Of a stretch of DNA of 64,000 nt, positions 26,101 to 33,038 are shown piece by piece. A program made the position numbers and the translations under genes. The notes beneath the pieces were generated by a model. It was not told the DNA's origin, ran no database searches, and saw nothing but the letters and a program-made list of their open reading frames with translations. Positions within the stretch are counted from its first letter, which is position 1; every line of letters starts with the position of its first letter. Source of the stretch: Plantactinospora endophytica (GTDB lineage Bacteria > Actinomycetota > Actinomycetes > Mycobacteriales > Micromonosporaceae); NCBI RefSeq assembly GCF_016862915.1, contig NZ_BONW01000013.1, positions 186,001 to 250,000 on the forward strand, given 5' to 3'.

Positions 26101-27391
26101 CCTGGCGGTCGAGCCGGCCGAGGTACTCCAACTCGCCGTCCGGACGTCGGCGCACACGGTCGCCGCTGCGGTACTCCCGACCTCGACCGCCGTCGTCGAC
26201 GAACCGGCGACCGGTCAGTTCGGCGTCACCGAGGTAGCCGGTGGCGACGCCGTCACCGCCGATCCACAGTTCGCCGATCCCGTCCTCGACCTCGGCACCG
26301 GTCTCGATGTCGAGCACCCGGCAGGTGACGCCCGGCAGTGGCCGCCCGATCGGGACCGGATCGTCGCCGGTCCAGGTGGACAGTTCGGCGGTGGTCGCCA
26401 CGACGGTGGTCTCGGTGGGGCCGTAACTGTTGACCAGCCGTACCCCGGCCGGCGCGTGCCGCTGCCAACGGCGGACCGCTTCCGCGCGCACGGCCTCCCC
26501 ACCGATCACCACCGTCCGCAGCTGCGCGGGCAGGGTCGCCTCGCCCCGATCCAACGACACCAGCAACTCGAGCCAGTACGCGGTCGGTAGTCCCAGGACC
26601 GTGATTCCCCAGCCAGCACAGGTTTGCAGGAAGAGGTCCGCCCGCCCGATCATCCGTTCGTCGCGCACGACCACGGTCGCCCCGGTGCACAGCGGCAGGA
26701 AGATCTCCTCGATCGAGGCGTCGAAGCTCAACGAGGCGAACTGCAACATCCGGTCACCCGACCCGAGCCGGTAGACGCCGGACGCCCGCCGGCAGTAGTG
26801 CGCCAGTGCGCGCAGCGGCACCACGACGGGCTTCGGCTGACCGGTGGAACCCGAGGTGACGATCACATAGGCGGGATCGTCCGCCCGGCAGGAATCCCGC
26901 TGGTCGGAGTGCTCCGCCGCCAGCAATGCCTGGAACGTCGACCGGGGCACGCTGCCGGGTTGGTCCGTCGGCGCGTCCACCAGTTCCAGGACCGGCGCCA
27001 CCTGCTCCAGGATCCGGGTACGCCGGGCCGCCGGGTGCGCGCTGTCGAGTGGCAGCCAGGCGGCCCCGACGCGCAGGATGCCGAGGATCGCGGTGATCGC
27101 CGCCGCACCACGCGGCAGACCGAGCGCAACGATGTCACCGCGCCGGACACCCCGCGCCCGCAGGCCGGCGCCCACCCGGGTCGCCCGCTCCAACAGGGCG
27201 GCGTAGGTCAGCGACTCGTCCCCGTCCACAACGGCCACCACGTCCGGGAAACGCGCTGCGACCTGCTCGACCAGTCCGTACACGTCCGCGACGTCGTCGG
27301 GCGTGTCACACCGCGCGGTCCTCGACGAGGACCGTACGGGCACGCTGACGGGTTGGCGCGCAGGGCTGCGCAGGTCTGGCGTACTCGGCAT
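20156..27391 (-). CDS. Two-module NRPS (A-PCP-C-A-PCP-TE) fused to an MFS exporter
   Basis: A 2411-residue fusion. A1 spans about 35-545: VIVTSGSTGQPKP near 170, SFDASIEEIFLPL, YGPTETTV, A10 Lys in RTVSGKIDRAAL. PCP1 has FFEQGGDSLAAIRL near 579. The C domain (about 625-1065) has HHIGFDGWS near 772, so it is catalytically complete. A2 spans about 1110-1590: MIYTSGSTGRPKG near 1245, SFDMFVAETL, GKLDRRAL. PCP2 has FFALGGDSFAALR near 1644. The TE (about 1690-1930) has GHCLG with Cys1780 at the nucleophile position and GHFFVGTHAEE carrying the His. From about 1965 a 12-helix MFS transporter follows (VADRWDRRR loop 2-3). No epimerase or methylase domain is seen. The product should be a released dipeptide, exported by the same polypeptide. 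Both A domains keep the Asp that binds the alpha-amine. The ATG at 27391 has no strong ribosome site. Confidence 0.92.
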   Translation of the reverse strand: MPSTPDLRSPARQPVSVPVRSSSRTARCDTPDDVADVYGLVEQVAARFPDVVAVVDGDESLTYAALLERATRVGAGLRARGVRRGDIVALGLPRGAAAITAILGILRVGAAWLPLDSAHPAARRTRILEQVAPVLELVDAPTDQPGSVPRSTFQALLAAEHSDQRDSCRADDPAYVIVTSGSTGQPKPVVVPLRALAHYCRRASGVYRLGSGDRMLQFASLSFDASIEEIFLPLCTGATVVVRDERMIGRADLFLQTCAGWGITVLGLPTAYWLELLVSLDRGEATLPAQLRTVVIGGEAVRAEAVRRWQRHAPAGVRLVNSYGPTETTVVATTAELSTWTGDDPVPIGRPLPGVTCRVLDIETGAEVEDGIGELWIGGDGVATGYLGDAELTGRRFVDDGGRGREYRSGDRVRRRPDGELEYLGRLDRQVKLRGFRVEPAEVEAVLARAPGVLEAAVEVDELNGRPILRAHLLAAGGDDRPADPAVVREYVAQELPVFLRPHSITTHPRFPRTVSGKIDRAALVAAGADLRAKAGAAADAEQRATSDDDVSGAPSSVRRIWSELLGVDSVTDDDHFFEQGGDSLAAIRLVTRLYREHHLEIALSQVLARPRFGDLVATVRASGTPVDAGSAPPADAAVQDNGELTPLQRDFVVTEHLVELPVHTLGIRYRLPLQVEPDRLRHVLRRLARRHPALRQQIRFVDDRPCRVVADDDTVVLDTLDLRDAPPDEADRQARQARQAATRVPFDLSGTLPVRALLVRRTAGDELLLVVHHIGFDGWSAAVFGDDLGRLLGQAGPTEGDDAEVGGRAATALARLVGRDAAATRSAELVGYWRRRLAGLDTTWALPTDRPRPAQRTFAVQRIARTLDHDQVRRWHEQARRHHTSLFVVALAAVQALVHRYTGITDVTVLAPTARRGTDPETVDLVGPVVNVLPFRGDLRDDPSITQLVNRLATSVVEDLAHQYLPTPAIVGAADLPVGRGRNRVSTVSLSVHNLPEPTTGGIRYAGDEPPAAAMLDLAVAIDTVDGRTVLTLDYATELFDGRTVEAIGDHLVALLDAGCRNPELPISRLDMLSDAERNDILEGHQGTDLADIEVPPLHGVHEFVERWARKAPHSPALLVDGTTVSYGELDTAATRLAHRLVGLGAGPGVLVGICLERDRDLFVAMWAVLKTGAAYLPLDPGYPSDRLAMMLADSAAGMLLTRSDVTVPEPADGVEVVRLDRLPDDDLDVPPLPRVAPGSPAYMIYTSGSTGRPKGVVITHDRLVAMVAGWQHTYRLSPEWSYLQVASFSFDMFVAETLRGLCTGGRLVVAPREVLLRPESLADLIRDEQVAFFELVPAVLRRLLDHLDATGRGLPSMRVLIGGGEKWHVGEYRLARRIVGEHARVANAYGVTEVTVDNTVFEGEVDDLPDDAPLPIGRPFPGHRMHVLDRHGAPVPHGVVGELYLGGFGVADGYHRRPELTAQRFLPDPTRPGGKLYRTGDSARRRRDGVVDFLGRLDDQVKINGHRIELGEVEAALTALPGVQAAAASVHTTARGIDQLVGHVVLRDPGQSWSAEQIRATLATRLPRHLVPAQITLLASLPTTPNGKLDRRALPTPTDRLATGRPTDRTPLSSVELRVARAWVDVLDLGEPAALEPDDDFFALGGDSFAALRVVRRLDAEVTLIELYQNPTVRALAEVLDARAPRGAGLLHRLTPDDADVDAGGVTVVAVPYSGGNAIAYRPLALALPETWALHAVELPGHDPTRPDEPLRPAEEVASRVVDEMAGLRGPVLLYGHCLGVAVTVEIARQAEERGLDLVGVGLGAGFPTARLPGRLLDRIYRLVPTDRFTSNRELIAYLRGRGGFTDLTDPEDVEFALRNVRHDARDAERYFTDLYRARTVTPLRAPVRSIVGSRDRVTEHHAERVREWTHVASDVDQAVLPDAGHFFVGTHAEELAGALTGLAAPDRPRSSPAAAPLPGPEPRLGLFALVTAGQLVSMIGSGLSSFVLSIWVFAHTGSVGAFAVLSAIAVLPGVLIGPVGGAVADRWDRRRVMIASDVGSALAVAGVALLVLLDGLALWHVFLAVTITSVAGAFQRPAYLAAVAQMVPKRYLGHANGISQLGVGISAVFGPLLGAALYALVDVTGVLLVDLATFLVGVATLLWARIPDLAFRRREENFRTEISRGWAYIVRRPGLRAAMWFFTVDQLLFALGFAVVTPMLLIKHSPAAAGFALGAGGVGGLVGALVMGLWGGTRRRMDGVLLAMAAASLAMALAGLVPTAWCATVGMFGLALGVAVAEAHFIAMIQTKVGFELQGRVLALFLSVMMLATPLGYLVVAPLADTWIRPLLEPGGALASSVGAVLGTGPGRGLAFLVVLSGLAQLAWAYRGWRNPVLRNLEDDLPDALPPARLGDRDEMQRLADEQLAARV

Positions 27392-27521
27392 GGCTTGCAG
27401 CGAAGATGATCAGCACGAATGACGGGTGGCCGATCAGGTAACACTTCTGCAAGGGACCCTAAAGGTTTGAAGGATGCAATTATTCACATAAGTCAACCGC
27501 CGTGGTTGGGCTCGGGCGGAG

Positions 27522-27537
27522 TACCACGTTCGTGGTA
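27522..27537. promoter_or_regulatory. Dyad in the NRPS / two-component divergent promoter region
   Basis: TACCAC-GTTC-GTGGTA is a perfect 6+6 bp inverted repeat with a 4-nt centre. It is 35 nt upstream of the kinase ATG and inside the 180-nt gap (27392-27571) shared with the NRPS start. The gap also has an AT-rich patch (27460-27495) suited to promoters. It could be the site of the adjacent LuxR-type response regulator; this is inferred from place only. Confidence 0.45.
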
Positions 27538-27571
27538 TGTCGGTTCGAGGCTGGTTGCGTACCGTGACGTG

Positions 27572-28657
27572 ATGCGGTTCTGGGTGGCGGATGTCGGGCT
27601 GGCGGTGTTCGCCTTCACGGCTGCGGCGGCACGGGTGGCGGTCGCCCCGGACCTGCCCGGCGACCGGGCTCCGGACGCTCTCGCGTACACGATCGTCGCC
27701 GGCATGGCGGTGGCGCTGCTGTTGCGGCGGCGCCTGCCGGCGGTGGTGCTGGCTGTCGTGGTGGTCCTGTTCCTCGGCTACCACATGCTCCGGTACCCCG
27801 GTGGCGCTCCCGCCGTCCCGGTGTGGATCGCCCTCTACTCGGTCGCCGTCGCACCGCGCCGCCGTATCGGGCTGACGGTGGCCGCCCTGTTCATCGTCGT
27901 GGACGCGCAGAGCCGGATGGCTGTGGCCGGGCTGGGTCCGCTGGACGCGGAGCTCGACGGCTCGACGGTGGTCTTCGTCGCGGCGCTGCTCCTCGGCGAG
28001 GTGGTGCGGGCCCGCCGGGAGCATTCGCGCCTGCTTGCCGCGCAGCGGGATCGGGTCGTTGCGCAACGCCTCATGGAGGACAGGATCCGGATCGCCCGCG
28101 AGCTGCACGACGTCAGCGCACACACGCTCGCGGTGGTCGCGGTGCAGGCCGGGGTGGCCGCCGACGTGCTGGACGACGACCCCGGTCAGGCCAGGACGGC
28201 GTTGGCGGCGGTGCGCCAGGCGGCGCGGGAGGCGATGACGGAGTTACGGGCCGCGGTCGGCGTGCTGCGCGACGGCCAGCGGCCGGACGAACCGGAGCAG
28301 CCCGCACCAACGCTGCGCCGGTTGCCGGAACTCGCCGCGACCACCGGCGCCACCCTGGTCGAGGAGGGGGTACGGCGTCCGCTGCCCCGCGCGGTCGAGG
28401 CGACGGCGTACCGGATGGTGCAGGAGGCGGTGGCGAACGCGGTGCGGCACTCCGGCGCGCGCCGCATCGAGATCCAGGTCCACTACGCCGTCGACGGGTT
28501 GTCGCTGGCGGTGCGCGACGACGGGTGTGGCGGCGGCGGCCCGCCGGGCAACGGACTGCGCGGCATGACGGAGCGTGCCACCGGCCTGGGCGGCTGGGTG
28601 CGAGCCGGGCCGGCCCGTCAGGGTGGCTTCGAGGTACGGGGATGGTTGCCGGGATGA
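27572..28657 (+). CDS. Sensor histidine kinase, NarL-type (HisKA_3)
   Basis: A 361-residue membrane kinase. Residues 1-145 form four to five transmembrane helices (VADVGLAVFAFTAAAARVAV, VLAVVVVLFLGYHML and others) with almost no extracytoplasmic domain. The phosphoacceptor His is in RIRIARELHDVSAHTLAVVA near residue 179. The HATPase domain has VQEAVANAVRHSGARR and the G-box GNGLRGMTERATGLGG. ATG 27572 fits the first helix; the open frame further upstream is unlikely to be translated. It is coupled to the response regulator by an ATGA overlap and is divergent from the NRPS operon, so it may control it. Confidence 0.88.
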   Translation: MRFWVADVGLAVFAFTAAAARVAVAPDLPGDRAPDALAYTIVAGMAVALLLRRRLPAVVLAVVVVLFLGYHMLRYPGGAPAVPVWIALYSVAVAPRRRIGLTVAALFIVVDAQSRMAVAGLGPLDAELDGSTVVFVAALLLGEVVRARREHSRLLAAQRDRVVAQRLMEDRIRIARELHDVSAHTLAVVAVQAGVAADVLDDDPGQARTALAAVRQAAREAMTELRAAVGVLRDGQRPDEPEQPAPTLRRLPELAATTGATLVEEGVRRPLPRAVEATAYRMVQEAVANAVRHSGARRIEIQVHYAVDGLSLAVRDDGCGGGGPPGNGLRGMTERATGLGGWVRAGPARQGGFEVRGWLPG

Positions 28658-29316
28658 CGGTACGGGTGCTGCTGGCCGAGGACGAGACCCTGGTACGCGC
28701 CGGCTTCCGGGTCCTGTTGGAGCGGACGCCGGGCATCGAGGTGGTCGCGGAGGCCGCCGACGGCGACGAGGCGATCGCGCTGACCCGCAGGCACCGGCCC
28801 GACGTGGTGCTGATGGACATCCGGATGCCGGGCACCGACGGGCTCACCGCGACCCGCCGAATCCTCGGCGACGACCGGCTGCGCGGCGTCAGGGTGGTGG
28901 TGCTGACGACGTTCGACCTGGACGAGTACGTCTACGCCGCGTTGCGGGCCGGGGCCAGCGGTTTCCTGCTGAAGGATCTCAGCCCGGAGGAGCTGCGCCA
29001 TGCGGTCCGGGTGGTGGCCGCTGGAGACGCCCTGCTGGCGCCTGCGGTCACCCGGCGGCTGATCGGCGCGTTCGCCGTGTCCGCGGCGGAGCCGCACCCG
29101 GGCATCGGGACGCTGACCGCCCGGGAGCGGGAGGTGGTCACGTTGGTGGCGGACGGCCGGTCCACACCTGAGATAGCCGATCGGCTCGGGATGAGCCCGG
29201 CCACCGCGAAGACGCACACCAACCGGGCGATGGCCAAGCTCGGCGCCCGGGACCGGGCCCAGCTTGTCGTCTTCGCCTACCGCAGCGGGCTCGCGGGCGT
29301 ACCGCGGCTGCGGTAG
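28654..29316 (+). CDS. NarL/LuxR-type response regulator
   Basis: A 220-residue regulator. The receiver domain has the acidic pocket LLAEDE, the phosphoacceptor Asp in VLMDIRMPGTDGL (about residue 54), the switch Thr in VVLTTFD and the Lys in FLLKDLSPEEL. The LuxR/GerE HTH at the C terminus reads LTAREREVVTLVADGRSTPE then IADRLGMSPATAKTHTNRAM. It is the cognate partner of the kinase at 27572, sharing an ATGA overlap. Targets may include the divergent NRPS operon or the membrane protein that follows. Confidence 0.92.
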   Translation: MTVRVLLAEDETLVRAGFRVLLERTPGIEVVAEAADGDEAIALTRRHRPDVVLMDIRMPGTDGLTATRRILGDDRLRGVRVVVLTTFDLDEYVYAALRAGASGFLLKDLSPEELRHAVRVVAAGDALLAPAVTRRLIGAFAVSAAEPHPGIGTLTAREREVVTLVADGRSTPEIADRLGMSPATAKTHTNRAMAKLGARDRAQLVVFAYRSGLAGVPRLR

Positions 29317-29373
29317 CGACGCTGCCACGCTCACCGGATTCCCCAGGCGCCGGGCGACCATAGCGTCAGCTAC

Positions 29374-29949
29374 ATGATGTTCCTCATCCTCGGTCCGGCG
29401 CTCAACCTGGCCGCCGGCTTCTTCTGGCTCGACGACACTCAGGGCGCCACCAGTGGCGCCCTGACGGCCCTGGGGATCGCATGCTGGCTGATCGGCCTTC
29501 TCGCACTCAACGAACAGCTACGGCCCCGCGCTCCGCGCTACGCCGCGATCGCCCTGCCGCTGACCGTGTTCGGCGCGACCGGCGGTCTGGCGTTCTCGAT
29601 CCAGTCCATCCACGAAGAGATGTTCGGCATCTCGCACGCTACGGCCGTCGAGCGTCTCAACGAGTTCCCGCTCGCCGCGAACGCCCTCTACTGGACCTGC
29701 GGCCCGCTCTTCCCCCTGGTGTTGGTGGCGCTCGGAGTGACGCTGCTCCGCTTGCGGGCGGCCCCCGTGGCGATCGGCGTCCTCGTCGTCCTGGGCGGTC
29801 TTGCGTTCCCGGTCAGCCGGATCACCCGGGAGGCGTCGATCGCACACGTGGCCGACCTGCTCCTGCTGCTGCCCTTCCTCTACCTGGGCATCCGATCCCT
29901 GCGCCAGACAGTGCACCAGCCGGCGCAGGCGGCAGCCACCCTCAAGTGA
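29374..29949 (+). CDS. Integral membrane protein, six predicted helices, function unknown
   Basis: A 191-residue polytopic protein. Hydrophobic segments include MFLILGPALNLAAGFFW, TALGIACWLIGLLALN, AIALPLTVFGATGGLAF, LYWTCGPLFPLVLVALGV, VAIGVLVVLGGLAFPVS and VADLLLLLPFLYLGIRS. I recognise no family. It lies 57 nt after the response regulator on the same strand and could be its target or a third member of that operon. The ATG lacks a clear ribosome site. Confidence 0.7.
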   Translation: MMFLILGPALNLAAGFFWLDDTQGATSGALTALGIACWLIGLLALNEQLRPRAPRYAAIALPLTVFGATGGLAFSIQSIHEEMFGISHATAVERLNEFPLAANALYWTCGPLFPLVLVALGVTLLRLRAAPVAIGVLVVLGGLAFPVSRITREASIAHVADLLLLLPFLYLGIRSLRQTVHQPAQAAATLK

Positions 29950-30038
29950 GGCATCGTTTCATCCCGCCGCGCACCGTGCCGGTAGCCGGTAGGTGGGATC
30001 GATGTTCGTTGCCACGATCGGTTCTGTTTCGTCGCGGG

Positions 30039-31241
30039 TCAGCCGGTGGTCGGTTGTTGGCGGTTGCGGCGTAGGTGTGACAGGTCGGGGTGGTGGCCGG
30101 CGCCGGGGTGGCTGTGGGGATCGGTGTGGATGGTGGCGGCGGTGAGTCGAGGAACGGCGTGGGTGAGCTGGTGTTCGGCGTCGGCGGCGATCTCGTGGGC
30201 GGCGAGCAGGCTCAATCGGGCGTCGACGACGAGGTCGGCTTCGGCGTGTAGCCGGTGGCCGATCCATCGCAGTCGTACCGCGGTCACGTCCCGGACACCG
30301 TCCACGGCGCGCAGCGCTGCCTCGGCCCGGTCGACGATGGCGGGGTCGACGGCGTCCATCAACCGTCGGTACACCTCGCGGGCGGCGTCCTTGAGGACGA
30401 AGGTGATCGCGACGGCGATGGCGAGGCCGACGACGGGGTCGGCCCATCCCCAGCCGATCCAGGCACCGCCGGCGGCGGCGACGACGGCGAGGGAGGTGTA
30501 GCCGTCGGTACGGGCGTGCAGGCCGTCGGCGACCAGGGCTGCGGAGCCGATCCGGCGTCCGACCCGGATGCGGTACCGGGCGACGAGTTCGTTGCCGGCG
30601 AAGCCGACGATCCCGGCGGCGAACACCCACGGCAGATGGGTGACCTCGACGGGGTTGAGCAGACGGGTGACGGCGGTCCAGCCGGCGGCGACCGCCGAGC
30701 CGGCGATCACCACGACGATGACGATGCCGGCCAGGTCCTCGGCCCGGCCGAAGCCGTAGGTGTAGGCACGGGTCGCCGCCCGGCGGCCGAGCAGGAACGC
30801 GATTCCGAGCGGTACGGCCGTGAGCGCGTCGGCGACGTTGTGCAGCGTGTCCCCGAGCAGGGCCACCGAGCCGGAGTACACGACGATGACCGCCTGTGCG
30901 GCGGCGGTGATCCCGAGGCCGACAAGGGAGATCCACAGCGCCCGCAGCCCTTCGCGGGACGATTCCAGCGCCGGGTCGACCTTCGCCTGTGAGTCGTGCG
31001 AGTGCGGTACGAGTACGTGTCGCAGCTTGTGCCACCACGAGCCGTGGCCCTGCTGGTGATCATGGACATGGCCGTGCTCCTCATGGCCATGATCATGGTC
31101 GTGTGCCTCGTCGTGGCCGTGACGCGGATCGCCATGGTCGTGGCTGTTGTCGTGCTGCTGGTCACGCACAGGCTTGGCTCCCTCGGGACGGCGCGGCTCG
31201 GGCGTTCCCGACCGAATCCGTCTCGGATAATATGTGCTCAT
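30039..31241 (-). CDS. Cation diffusion facilitator (CDF) metal exporter with His-rich N terminus
   Basis: A 400-residue proton-coupled divalent-metal exporter, probably Zn/Co/Cd. The cytosolic N terminus (about residues 28-85) is very His/Asp-rich (HDHGDPRHGHDEAHDHDHG), a metal-sensing or chelating tail. Six helices follow. The transport site shows GDTLHNVADALTAV in helix 2 and ADGLHARTDGYTSL in helix 5, the paired HxxxD motifs. A ferredoxin-like cytosolic domain has AVDGVRDVTAVRLRWIGHRL, and a second His-rich stretch ends the protein (IHTDPHSHPGAGHHPDLSHL). Its ATG (31241-31239) overlaps the start codon of the divergent ArsR gene, so the pair is almost certainly co-regulated by metal. Confidence 0.9.
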   Translation of the reverse strand: MSTYYPRRIRSGTPEPRRPEGAKPVRDQQHDNSHDHGDPRHGHDEAHDHDHGHEEHGHVHDHQQGHGSWWHKLRHVLVPHSHDSQAKVDPALESSREGLRALWISLVGLGITAAAQAVIVVYSGSVALLGDTLHNVADALTAVPLGIAFLLGRRAATRAYTYGFGRAEDLAGIVIVVVIAGSAVAAGWTAVTRLLNPVEVTHLPWVFAAGIVGFAGNELVARYRIRVGRRIGSAALVADGLHARTDGYTSLAVVAAAGGAWIGWGWADPVVGLAIAVAITFVLKDAAREVYRRLMDAVDPAIVDRAEAALRAVDGVRDVTAVRLRWIGHRLHAEADLVVDARLSLLAAHEIAADAEHQLTHAVPRLTAATIHTDPHSHPGAGHHPDLSHLRRNRQQPTTG

Positions 31242-31262
31242 GTATGCACGCGACAACGTTGT
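31226..31262. promoter_or_regulatory. Overlapping divergent start region of CDF and ArsR genes
   Basis: A GATAAT -10-like box (31226-31231) ends 8 nt before the ArsR ATG at 31240, which would give a leaderless arsR transcript. ACAACGTTGT (31253-31262) is a perfect 10-bp palindrome on the CDF promoter side and a candidate repressor site. The two start codons share bases 31240-31241 on opposite strands. No typical -35 was found. Confidence 0.5.
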
Positions 31263-31599
31263 AGGTGCCGGTGAGCTGCAACAACGCCTACCTGCCGACA
31301 ACGAGGTGGTGGCGGCCACCGACATGCTGCGGATGCTTGCCGACGGCACCCGGCTGCGATTGATGTGGCTGCTCAGCGACGGTGAGCACGACGTGACGTC
31401 GCTGGTCGCGGCGGTGGGGGCCGCCCGGCCTGCCGTGTCGCAGCACCTGGCCAAACTGCGCTTGGCGGGACTGGTCACCATCCGCCGCGACGGCCGCCGT
31501 GCCCTTTACGCCGCCCGCGGCGGCCACGTACGACGACTGGTGACCGAGGTCATGCACGCCGCCGCGCACAGCGTCACCGGCGAACCCGAGCACGACTGA
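31240..31599 (+). CDS. ArsR/SmtB-family metal-responsive repressor
   Basis: A 119-residue winged-helix repressor. The core is ATDMLRMLADGTRLRLMWLL, the recognition helix region is ARPAVSQHLAKLRLAGLVTI, and the wing is RRDGRRALYAARGGHVRRLV. The C-terminal helix ends AAAHSVTGEPEHD, with His/Asp/Glu that could form an alpha-5 metal site as in CzrA/SmtB. ATG 31240 probably starts a leaderless mRNA. As in other ArsR-CDF pairs, metal binding should release repression of the exporter. Confidence 0.9.
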   Translation: MYARDNVVGAGELQQRLPADNEVVAATDMLRMLADGTRLRLMWLLSDGEHDVTSLVAAVGAARPAVSQHLAKLRLAGLVTIRRDGRRALYAARGGHVRRLVTEVMHAAAHSVTGEPEHD

Positions 31600-31621
31600 G
31601 ACGAAGTGGTGCCGGGTGGTT

Positions 31622-32665
31622 CTACTCCTCGTCCGTCTCCGCTTCTTCCTCGTCGCCGTCGAAGATGTCGTCGGCGACCATGCCGGCCGCGAACCCGAGC
31701 GCGGCCCCGCCGGCCGCCCCGGCGAGTACGCCGCCCATGCCCGGCCCCCTGTCGTGGTGCTCCTCGTGGTGCCCGTGCCCGCCGTACCCGTGCCCGTAGG
31801 CGGGGGCGTGGCTGTCGTAGCCGTGGCCGTAACCCGGCGGTGGGTATCCGGCGGCGGAGCTGTGGCCGCCCAGGCTGCCCCGGTAGGCGTGGTGTTGTTC
31901 GAGAGCCTCGCGTAGCCAGCCGTCGACGACGCCGGCCCAGTCGGTCCGGTCGGCCTCGCCGTGCTCGATCCGGTAGCGGCCGTACGAGTCCTGGCCGCCG
32001 GTGAACAGGCCGGCCCGCTTGTCGAACTCCAGCACCACCTGTACGCCGTGCGGGTCGGTGACGAAGCTCAGCTCGACCTCGTTGATCCCGTGCGCGTACT
32101 GCGGTGCGGCGAAGAACTCGATCTCCTGGTAGAACGGCAGGCTCTGGTGCAGGCCGTAGATGTGCCCGCGTTCCAGGTCGGCGCCCTTGAACCGGAAGCC
32201 CAGCGCGCCGAACGCCTCGAGGATGCGTTCCTGGACCGGCAGTGGATAGACGTGGACCAGGTCGAGGTCGCCCTTGTCGAGGGTGCCCCGGATCGACACC
32301 TCGGTGCGCAGCCCCATCGTCATGCCGTGCAGCCGCTGCCCGGACAGGTCGGTGACCGGGGTCTCCCACGGCATACCGATCTGGAACGGCAGTGACAGTT
32401 CCTGCCCCTCGCGCAGGTGCAGCCCGGCGGAGACGTCGGCCCGGTGGAACTCGACGAACGCGTCGTACTCCTCGTCGGCGCCGTCGACCTCGATCCGGGT
32501 GACCAGACTGACCGAGATGCGCTCGATCTCCACGTCGTGGCCGCCGCCGGTGAGGTTCACCTGCCCGGGCAGGGCGAGGCCGGGGCGGGTGTTCGGATTC
32601 GGCAGGACGGTGTCGACGGCAGGTGCGCCGACACCGAAGGCACCCAACATCTTCTTGAAGACCAC
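31622..32665 (-). CDS. Spo0M-like (SpoOM family) protein
   Basis: A 347-residue protein of the SpoOM family, cytosolic and arrestin-like, first linked to sporulation control in Bacillus and common in actinomycetes. The family N terminus VVFKKMLGAFGVGAPAVDTV is clear. The GTG at 32665 is chosen because it gives the family start and has GGGAG six nt upstream; in-frame ATGs upstream do not. Conserved beta-strand blocks include LPGQVNLTGGGHDVEIERIS and DLDLVHVYPLPVQERILEA. The tail from about 265 is rich in Gly/His/Tyr (GYGHGYDSHAPAYGHGYGGH), then a glycine-rich hydrophobic segment and a very acidic end. That tail is longer than in Bacillus Spo0M. Confidence 0.88.
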   Translation of the reverse strand: MVFKKMLGAFGVGAPAVDTVLPNPNTRPGLALPGQVNLTGGGHDVEIERISVSLVTRIEVDGADEEYDAFVEFHRADVSAGLHLREGQELSLPFQIGMPWETPVTDLSGQRLHGMTMGLRTEVSIRGTLDKGDLDLVHVYPLPVQERILEAFGALGFRFKGADLERGHIYGLHQSLPFYQEIEFFAAPQYAHGINEVELSFVTDPHGVQVVLEFDKRAGLFTGGQDSYGRYRIEHGEADRTDWAGVVDGWLREALEQHHAYRGSLGGHSSAAGYPPPGYGHGYDSHAPAYGHGYGGHGHHEEHHDRGPGMGGVLAGAAGGAALGFAAGMVADDIFDGDEEEAETDEE

Positions 32666-33038
32666 GCACATCTCCCTGCGAGAAGGTAGAACAATCTCGG
32701 ACGCCATCTCCACGTGGACGTCATGATCGGGGTCGTCCACACTGGATCCGGTTGGCCGGGGACGTTAGCAATGGCCCCTGGGAGATTGCTGAACGCTTCG
32801 TATCGGCTACGCGAAGCTATTGCGTGAATGCGATTCATTCTGATCGACAGGTGCGGTGAAAATTGCGGTTGGGGCGATCTCGTCTCGGGCGGTAGCCGCC
32901 TCGACGCCACCCACGGGGACGCGTGCCGGCGGTTAGCCGCTCTGCCGCCGTCCGACGGGGGGCGTCACCTCGGAGCGACCGGCGCTCCGGCCGTCACAAG
33001 GACGGTCGGATGGTCCGATGTGCATGGCGTGTGAGAGG
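32666..33038. promoter_or_regulatory. Leader region of spo0M-like gene and tail of BKACE gene
   Basis: No gene is supported. Two dyads are visible: GCTTCG/CGAAGC (32795-32800 and 32812-32817) and TGAAT-GCG-ATTCA (32825-32837), a perfect 13-bp palindrome. Either could be a regulator site for the spo0M-like promoter. Confidence 0.3.

Noticed and set aside
15280-27391. A complete tabtoxin cluster
   Set aside because: No beta-lactam synthetase (TblS-like), no ATP-grasp TblF next to it and an NRPS instead; only the logic and several families match.
32828-33034. 68-aa plus-strand frame upstream of the BKACE gene
   Set aside because: No ribosome site, no domain, and it covers the palindromes of the spo0M-like leader; more likely regulatory DNA.
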